A stretch of DNA of 10,449 nt from NCBI GenBank assembly GCA_015654915.1, contig JAATFY010000045.1, forward strand, positions 1-10,449, given 5' to 3'. The notes under the pieces were generated by a model that worked only from the letters and a program-made list of their open reading frames with translations, was not told the origin of the DNA and made no database searches. Source of the DNA: Rhodospirillales bacterium (GTDB taxonomy: Bacteria > Pseudomonadota > Alphaproteobacteria > UBA9219). The translations under genes were made by a program, and so were the position numbers. Shown here one piece after another: positions 5,707 through 10,449 of the stretch (position 1 is its first letter; the number at the start of each line of letters is the position of its first letter).

Positions 5707-6909
5707 ATGGAAGAACGCCGCGTTCTGATGATCGTGCAGAACCTGCCCGTGCCCTTCGACCGGCGCGTATGGCAGGAAGCAACCACGCTCGCCAAAAACG
5801 GCTATGTCGTCTCGGTGATTTGCCCGAAGGGACGCGGTTACGAAGCTTCGTACGAATCTCTGGAAGGCGTCCATATCTACCGCCATCCGCTGCCGTTTGA
5901 AGCCTCCGGCGCGCTTGGTTATCTGATTGAGTATTCCTTATCGCTGTTCTGGGAATTCCTGCTGGCGTGGAAAGTATTATTCCCGCAAGGATTTGATGTC
6001 ATCCACGCCTGCAACCCACCGGATAATATTTTCCTGATCGGCGGTTTCTTCAAATACCTGTTCGGAAAGAAATTCCTGTTCGATCACCACGATATTTGCC
6101 CGGAACTTTACGAGGCCAAATTCCATCGCAAAGATTTCTTCTATAAAATGATGCTGTGGTCGGAACGCCTTACTTTCATGCTGGCGGACGTTTCGATTGC
6201 CACCAACAAAAGCTACCGCCAGATAGCAATCACACGCGGCCGAATGCCTCCGAATAAAGTATTTATCGTGCGTTCCGGCCCCGATCTGGAACGCATCACA
6301 ATCACACCGCATGTTTTGGGGCTCAAGATGGGCAAGGAACATCTTGTCGCCTATATGGGCGTAATGGGGCCGCAGGACGGCGTTCAAAATCTGATCGAAG
6401 CAGCACGGATTATCGTCCACGATATGAACCGCAGGGATATCCATTTTATTCTGACAGGCGACGGTCCGGCTTTTGCAAAACTCAAGCGCTCGGTCGAAGA
6501 ATACGATTTACAACATTATGTAAGCTTCACCGGACGCCTGACGGGCCAGCCCTTGCTGGATGTTCTGAATACGGCGGATGTCTGCGTAAGTCCCGACGAA
6601 GTCAACGCCATGAGCGACCAGTCGACCATGAACAAGGTCATGGATTACATGGCCGTCGGCAAGCCCATCGTGCAGTTCGAGCTTAACGAAGGCCGTTATT
6701 CGGCTGGCGAAGCGGCCCTCTATGCAAAGCCCAACGACACCATGGATATGGCTCGAAAAATCGTGGAGCTGGTCGACAGTCCCGCCAAACGCCATATCAT
6801 GGGACGGCTGGGCCGCACGCGCATTGAAAAAGAACTGGCGTGGGTTTTCGAGGTGCCCAAACTTCTGGCGGCTTATGACGCCGTATTTTCACCTGCCGGT
6901 AAAAAATGA
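5707..6909 (+). CDS. GT4-type (GT-B fold) glycosyltransferase
   Basis: This 400-residue protein has the two-domain GT-B layout. The N-terminal domain opens with RVLMIVQNLPVPFDRRVWQEA (5-25), a signature I associate with a GT4/WbuB-like group in O-antigen and exopolysaccharide clusters. DVIHACNPPDNIF (97-109) and FDHHDICPELYE (125-136) follow. The C-terminal nucleotide-sugar domain has VAYMGVMGPQDGVQNLIEA (214-232), FILTGDGP (247-254) and SDQSTMNKVMDYMAVGKPIV (303-322). The classical E-x7-E pair is not present in its usual form: the second glutamate is Asp313. The protein would transfer a sugar from an NDP donor to a growing lipid-linked glycan at the cytosolic face of the membrane; donor and linkage cannot be told. 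No ribosome site precedes the ATG. The gene overlaps the next by ATGA. Confidence 0.9.
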   Translation: MEERRVLMIVQNLPVPFDRRVWQEATTLAKNGYVVSVICPKGRGYEASYESLEGVHIYRHPLPFEASGALGYLIEYSLSLFWEFLLAWKVLFPQGFDVIHACNPPDNIFLIGGFFKYLFGKKFLFDHHDICPELYEAKFHRKDFFYKMMLWSERLTFMLADVSIATNKSYRQIAITRGRMPPNKVFIVRSGPDLERITITPHVLGLKMGKEHLVAYMGVMGPQDGVQNLIEAARIIVHDMNRRDIHFILTGDGPAFAKLKRSVEEYDLQHYVSFTGRLTGQPLLDVLNTADVCVSPDEVNAMSDQSTMNKVMDYMAVGKPIVQFELNEGRYSAGEAALYAKPNDTMDMARKIVELVDSPAKRHIMGRLGRTRIEKELAWVFEVPKLLAAYDAVFSPAGKK

Positions 6910-8081
6910 GTGCCCACAACGTCGTCATAGTCGGGGCTTTTCCGGAAGATCCGGCTTTTATCAAAGGCGGCATTCAGGCTTCCGTCTATGGGCTGTCACG
7001 CGCCCTGTCGCGCCGGAAAGATGTCGGGAACGTCAAAGTTATTTCCCTGCCGGTCAGGAAAAATACGGCGTTAAAATCGACCCGCGTGGAAGGGATAAAG
7101 GTCATTTATCTGAACGCTCCCTTTCTTTTTCTTTCTTCCAGTATCGTCTACTTGCCGAAAATACTTCGCGAAATAAGGCAATACGAAAACCCTGTTCTGC
7201 ATATTCACGGCACCGGCCTTACGCAGGCAGCGCTATGCGCAATCGCGCGCATTAAGGGTTTGTCTTTCGTCTGGACCCTTCTCGGTCTGACCGAAAGGGA
7301 AACGTTGCAGGCTTTCCGCGATCGTAAATCCGTCGGCAATGCCGCACGTTATATCTTCTACCGTTCTCTGGAACGGCTTTGCTTGCGCACAGCGCCCCAT
7401 ATCGTCGTTATTACGGATTATGTCCGCGGGGCGGTACGGACCTCAAATACCGTGCATGTGATCCCGCAGGGAATCTTTATGGAAGAACTCGCCAGCCTGC
7501 GGGATATTAAACCGCAAGAGCAACCGCTTGTCTTGTGCGTGGGGGTATTTAGTCCGCGCAAAGGGCACCATGTAACTATCAAAGCCTTCGCTGAACTGCT
7601 GAAGGAAATACCCGAAGCGCGGCTGGTGATCGCCGGATCGTTGACCGACCTCGCCTATTACCGGTTTCTGGAAAAACGCGTCGGGCAGTTGGGGATCGCC
7701 GGTTCCGTCGATCTCTGTCCCAATCTGCCGCGCCATGAAATTCTCGAACTACTAGGGCGCGCGCGGATTTTCGCCCTTTATTCGCGCGAGGAATCGCAAG
7801 GCATCGTTTTGTGCGAAGCGTTGGCCGCCGGAGTGCCGGTGGTTGCCAGCCGTGTCGGCGGCATCCCCTTCGTGGTTACGGATCAGAAGGACGGTATCCT
7901 GACGCCTTACGGCGATATACCCGCCTTCAGCGCAGCAATGATTAAGTTATTGAAAAACGATGAATACCGCGCCCGCCTCGCCCAACAGGCACTCGCTTCT
8001 AGTGCGCGGTTTGACTGGACAAATATCGCGCCCGCGGTTCTGGAGGTTTATCGCCTCGCAGGCTCCGTGCCGCGCAGATAA
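6906..8081 (+). CDS. GT4-type glycosyltransferase
   Basis: The 391-residue protein starts with VVIVGAFPEDPAFIKGGIQASVYGL (6-30), the glycine-rich loop of the GT-B N-terminal domain. HIHGTGLTQAAL (99-110) and PQGI (187-190) follow. The C-terminal domain has VLCVGVFSPRKGHHVTIKAF (209-228), ARLVIAG (238-244) and the E-x7-E motif EESQGIVLCEALAAGVPVVA (Glu296 and Glu304), with a SRVGGIP donor loop after it. It is a retaining transferase of the GT4 superfamily and likely adds the next sugar in the polysaccharide made with its neighbour. Its ATG overlaps the stop of the preceding gene in the sequence ATGA, which suggests translational coupling. The last 27 codons overlap, on the opposite strand, the end of the polymerase-like gene. 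Confidence 0.92.
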   Translation: MSAHNVVIVGAFPEDPAFIKGGIQASVYGLSRALSRRKDVGNVKVISLPVRKNTALKSTRVEGIKVIYLNAPFLFLSSSIVYLPKILREIRQYENPVLHIHGTGLTQAALCAIARIKGLSFVWTLLGLTERETLQAFRDRKSVGNAARYIFYRSLERLCLRTAPHIVVITDYVRGAVRTSNTVHVIPQGIFMEELASLRDIKPQEQPLVLCVGVFSPRKGHHVTIKAFAELLKEIPEARLVIAGSLTDLAYYRFLEKRVGQLGIAGSVDLCPNLPRHEILELLGRARIFALYSREESQGIVLCEALAAGVPVVASRVGGIPFVVTDQKDGILTPYGDIPAFSAAMIKLLKNDEYRARLAQQALASSARFDWTNIAPAVLEVYRLAGSVPRR

Positions 8082-9321
8082 CGGCGCACACCATGATCAG
8101 ATAGGTCGAATCCTTGCGGCCGAAAGAATTGGACGTGGACGCGACAAGGAAATAGGCCAGCACCGCAAGCTGAAGAACCAGCGGCTGGTTTCGCATCAGG
8201 CGGTACATAAAAGCCAGCGTCGCCGCCAGCCAGAACGGAAACACCACCGCTCCGCAATACATCAGCATTAATAGCCACGGATTTTCGATGCCGCCGAGAC
8301 TGACAACGGCGTTCATCCGGTCGGTAATATTGGCGACGCGGTCGGCGGACATTCCCAGCATGATCTCATCGCCGCTCATGTAATGAAAAACGTTTAGCGC
8401 CAGCAATCGGCTGTCGGCGCTTTCGTCCCAATGCGCGGCCGCCATCAGCCGCTCGCCGATGCTGCTGTCCAGAAGAAGCATAAGAAATCCGGCAAAACAA
8501 ACCGGCACAAGGATCGTGGCGGCCATCATGGCAAAAACGCGCTGCATGCTTAGATTGCTGATCGAAAGATCCTCTCTGACCTTGGCAATACCCAAGACCG
8601 CCAGACCGGCAACGCAGAAGACCAGCGCAGCGCGGCTGCCGAAAGCGACCAGCGATGCCATGAAAACCAGCACCAGAAAGATTTTAATGAGGCTGGAAAA
8701 CCGCCCCGCCAAGGCAATGAACAGCGCGACAGATGTGAACATGGCATTATTCAAAGGATAGCCGCGCAATGCCGAGGCACGGAAATATTGTTCCTTCAGG
8801 ATGATCCAGTCCGGATTGTAGGCGAAAATGCGGAACTTCCCTATGGCTTCGGCGAGCCCGATCATGCTGTTCGCAACGGCGATAACGACAAAAAAGACCA
8901 CGGCCTTGCGGCACATGGAGAGCGGCGCATAGGACAGCACAAGCGCACAAATCGGTACCGTCATATGCGTGTCGATAATAAAGGCCGTACCCGCAGGGCC
9001 GCTACGGAGAACCAGATAGATAAAGATCAGGATATAAAGAGCCAGTAATACGCTAAACGCCGGGTATTGCCGCACCACCTGCACAAGCGTACGGATCGGA
9101 TTACCACGATCCCAAAGCAGAATCAGAAACGACAGGAAGATGAAAACCGTGCCGGGATGAATCTTCTCAAAGAAATATCCTTCGTTACCCGAATAATGAA
9201 AACCGATGGCGTTCAGCAACGGGTCGGACAAAACGATGTGCAGGAAAAACCCGAACAGACATATCATCCCCGCCAGAGGGTGCGACGATCCCGCTAAAGA
9301 TTTTTTACTGAATGGAGGCAT
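7999..9321 (-). CDS. O-antigen polymerase/ligase-like (Wzy/WaaL superfamily) membrane protein
   Basis: The 440-residue protein has about 11-12 hydrophobic segments (roughly 16-38, 56-70, 88-106, 121-134, 139-158, 193-206, 210-226, 228-246, 262-284, 346-368, 381-396 and 404-418). A large hydrophilic loop, probably periplasmic, lies between ~285 and 345. Wzy_C-type features are RGYPLNNAMF (186-195), the GSRAAL motif at 228-233, and SIGERLMAAAHWDESADSRLL (287-307). In WaaL ligases a histidine usually follows the loop in an HN context; here the position reads GIENPWLLML (344-353), so a polymerase or another acceptor is as likely as a lipid A-core ligase. The family moves a lipid-linked glycan to an acceptor glycan at the periplasmic face. 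The start lies one base after the stop of the upstream glycosyltransferase (TAACATG), a sign of coupling. The 3' end overlaps the opposite-strand transferase by 83 bases. Confidence 0.82.
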   Translation of the reverse strand: MPPFSKKSLAGSSHPLAGMICLFGFFLHIVLSDPLLNAIGFHYSGNEGYFFEKIHPGTVFIFLSFLILLWDRGNPIRTLVQVVRQYPAFSVLLALYILIFIYLVLRSGPAGTAFIIDTHMTVPICALVLSYAPLSMCRKAVVFFVVIAVANSMIGLAEAIGKFRIFAYNPDWIILKEQYFRASALRGYPLNNAMFTSVALFIALAGRFSSLIKIFLVLVFMASLVAFGSRAALVFCVAGLAVLGIAKVREDLSISNLSMQRVFAMMAATILVPVCFAGFLMLLLDSSIGERLMAAAHWDESADSRLLALNVFHYMSGDEIMLGMSADRVANITDRMNAVVSLGGIENPWLLMLMYCGAVVFPFWLAATLAFMYRLMRNQPLVLQLAVLAYFLVASTSNSFGRKDSTYLIMVCAVICAARSLRGDKPPEPRARYLSSQTAH

Positions 9322-9322
9322 G

Positions 9323-10420
9323 TTATTCCGTGCGGGCGATGTCTTGATATATCGACCTTATCTCGGCAGTTACGGTGGAGGCTTCGAAACGGCTTGCGGC
9401 ATAGGCAGCATTGCGCTGCCCAGTCTCTTTACAAAATTGCGGGTCGGCGAGCATACGCCGGAGTGCCGCCGCGACAGTATCGGCGGTTACGGACTTCAGA
9501 ACCAGCCCGTTTTCGGGTTCGGCTATAATGTGCCGTATGCCTCCGGCCCCCGTGGTCAGCAGCGGCTTTCCTGCTCCCATGGCCTCCAGAAGCGCGACGG
9601 GCATGCCTTCGGGGTAGTAGGTTGGTAAGGCATACAGGGTGCAATCGGCCAGCAATTTGGCCTTCGCAGAGCCGCCGACATAGCCGGGAAAGAAAATGCG
9701 CTCCGCAAGACCGGAGGTTGCCGCGCTTGCGCGTAACGCCGCGTTCTCATCGCCATCGCCAGCCATTACCAAATCGACATCGGGAAATTCACCGGCAATC
9801 TGCGTAAAGGCATCGAGAAGTTCATACACACCTTTCCGGCGATCAAAACGCGACATAAAAAGAATGGTGCGGCGTGGCGGGGTCGATGGCCGATTATTCA
9901 GGAGAGTTCCATCATACATTGTACGTGTCACGATAATGCGGGTGCCATCCAGCCCCATTTGCTCAAGAGAAGTTTTGAATTCAGGCGCCAGCACCAGAAT
10001 GTGGCTGGTTCCTTTCAGCAGTCCGGTAAATAGATGCCGCAAAACCCAATTGCGTTGCAGCAGGTGCTCGGTTTCGGCATCCCAGCCATGGAAGTAAACC
10101 AGAATGCGGTGAAAGCCGACGATCCGGAGAGCGGCCAGAATAAGTCCGTCGCGAACGAGGGATTTCGGATTAAGAACGACATTCAGATGCACGACATCAA
10201 CGCTCCGGCGGCGGGCCAGAGAGGCTATTCGCACCGGGGCAGCAACCAGACGCACAAGAACGCCCAAAGAGTTTTCGTGTCGGCCCGGCCATTTGCCGGT
10301 CCAGACCGGAATGATCCTGTCGCCGGTCAGGCGGGATTTCATCAGTTCGATAAAGGCGCTGAGGCCGCCCTGAACCGTGGGATGGGGTGAGATAACCAGA
10401 ACGGAAAGCGGCTGCTCCAC
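9323..10420 (-). CDS. GT4-type glycosyltransferase
   Basis: The 365-residue protein is a GT-B transferase. SVLVISPHPTVQGGLSAFIE (6-25) holds the N-terminal glycine loop, followed by VDVVHLNVVLNP (74-85), YFHGWD (109-114), ILFMSRFDRRKGVYELLDAF (186-205), LVMAGDGDE (217-225) and the E-x7-E motif YPEGMPVALLEAMGAGKPLL (Glu271 and Glu279) with a GAGGIRHII donor loop. Sugar donor and acceptor are unknown. The start used is GTG, with AAAGGA six bases upstream. The frame stays open to the right edge of the window, so a longer N-terminus cannot be excluded, but the beta-strand pattern starting at residue 6 fits this start. It leads the polymerase-like gene by one base on the minus strand, so both act in the same pathway, probably alongside the two plus-strand transferases. 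Confidence 0.92.
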   Translation of the reverse strand: MEQPLSVLVISPHPTVQGGLSAFIELMKSRLTGDRIIPVWTGKWPGRHENSLGVLVRLVAAPVRIASLARRRSVDVVHLNVVLNPKSLVRDGLILAALRIVGFHRILVYFHGWDAETEHLLQRNWVLRHLFTGLLKGTSHILVLAPEFKTSLEQMGLDGTRIIVTRTMYDGTLLNNRPSTPPRRTILFMSRFDRRKGVYELLDAFTQIAGEFPDVDLVMAGDGDENAALRASAATSGLAERIFFPGYVGGSAKAKLLADCTLYALPTYYPEGMPVALLEAMGAGKPLLTTGAGGIRHIIAEPENGLVLKSVTADTVAAALRRMLADPQFCKETGQRNAAYAASRFEASTVTAEIRSIYQDIARTE

Positions 10421-10426
10421 GGCAAG

Positions 10427-10432
10427 TCCTTT
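10427..10432 (-). promoter_or_regulatory. Ribosome binding site supporting the GTG start of the 9323-10420 gene
   Basis: The minus strand reads AAAGGA here, six bases ahead of the GTG at 10420-10418. It supports the GTG over a start beyond the window edge. Confidence 0.55.
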
Positions 10433-10449
10433 ATCGGAATTACGCGTCG

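Overview
The window looks like chromosomal DNA of a moderate-GC alphaproteobacterium. This rests on three things: the C-terminal fragment of a glutamate-cysteine ligase of the GCS2/plant type common in that class, a TldD-type modulator-of-gyrase metalloprotease, and two dispersed palindromic elements whose ends read CGTCATTCCGG, a kind of intergenic repeat seen in alphaproteobacterial genomes. No species can be named from the sequence. No tRNA, rRNA, CRISPR array, transposase or phage gene is visible, and no gene-free stretch exceeds 300 bases.

Left part (1-2098): the end of gshA, then an unrecognised low-complexity/helical protein (419-967). Its stop overlaps tail-to-tail the stop of a minus-strand, Tat-exported family-3 solute-binding protein (964-1824). 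A 170-bp nested palindromic element (1923-2092) separates this from the next unit.

Middle (2099-5634): a minus-strand unit of a YciI-like gene followed by tldD, divergent from a plus-strand CobS-family membrane protein whose Asp-rich active-site motif is degenerate. A second palindromic element (3910-4012) fills the divergent intergenic region, and candidate outward promoters appear to take their -35 boxes from its two ends. A SYLF-domain lipoprotein gene follows, with a good TTGACA box in front of it.

Right part (5707-10449): a surface-polysaccharide locus. Two GT4-type glycosyltransferase genes (5707-6909 and 6906-8081) are coupled by an ATGA overlap on the plus strand. On the minus strand a third glycosyltransferase (9323-10420) is followed one base later by a Wzy/WaaL-like polytopic polymerase or ligase (7999-9321). 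The two units converge, and their last 83 bases overlap antisense. Together they could assemble and polymerise or ligate an O-antigen or exopolysaccharide. The initiating transferase, flippase and chain-length regulator are not in view.

The points most worth a second look are the CobS-like protein without its metal-binding aspartates, the two nested palindromic elements (one with possible promoter activity), and the 83-bp coding overlap.
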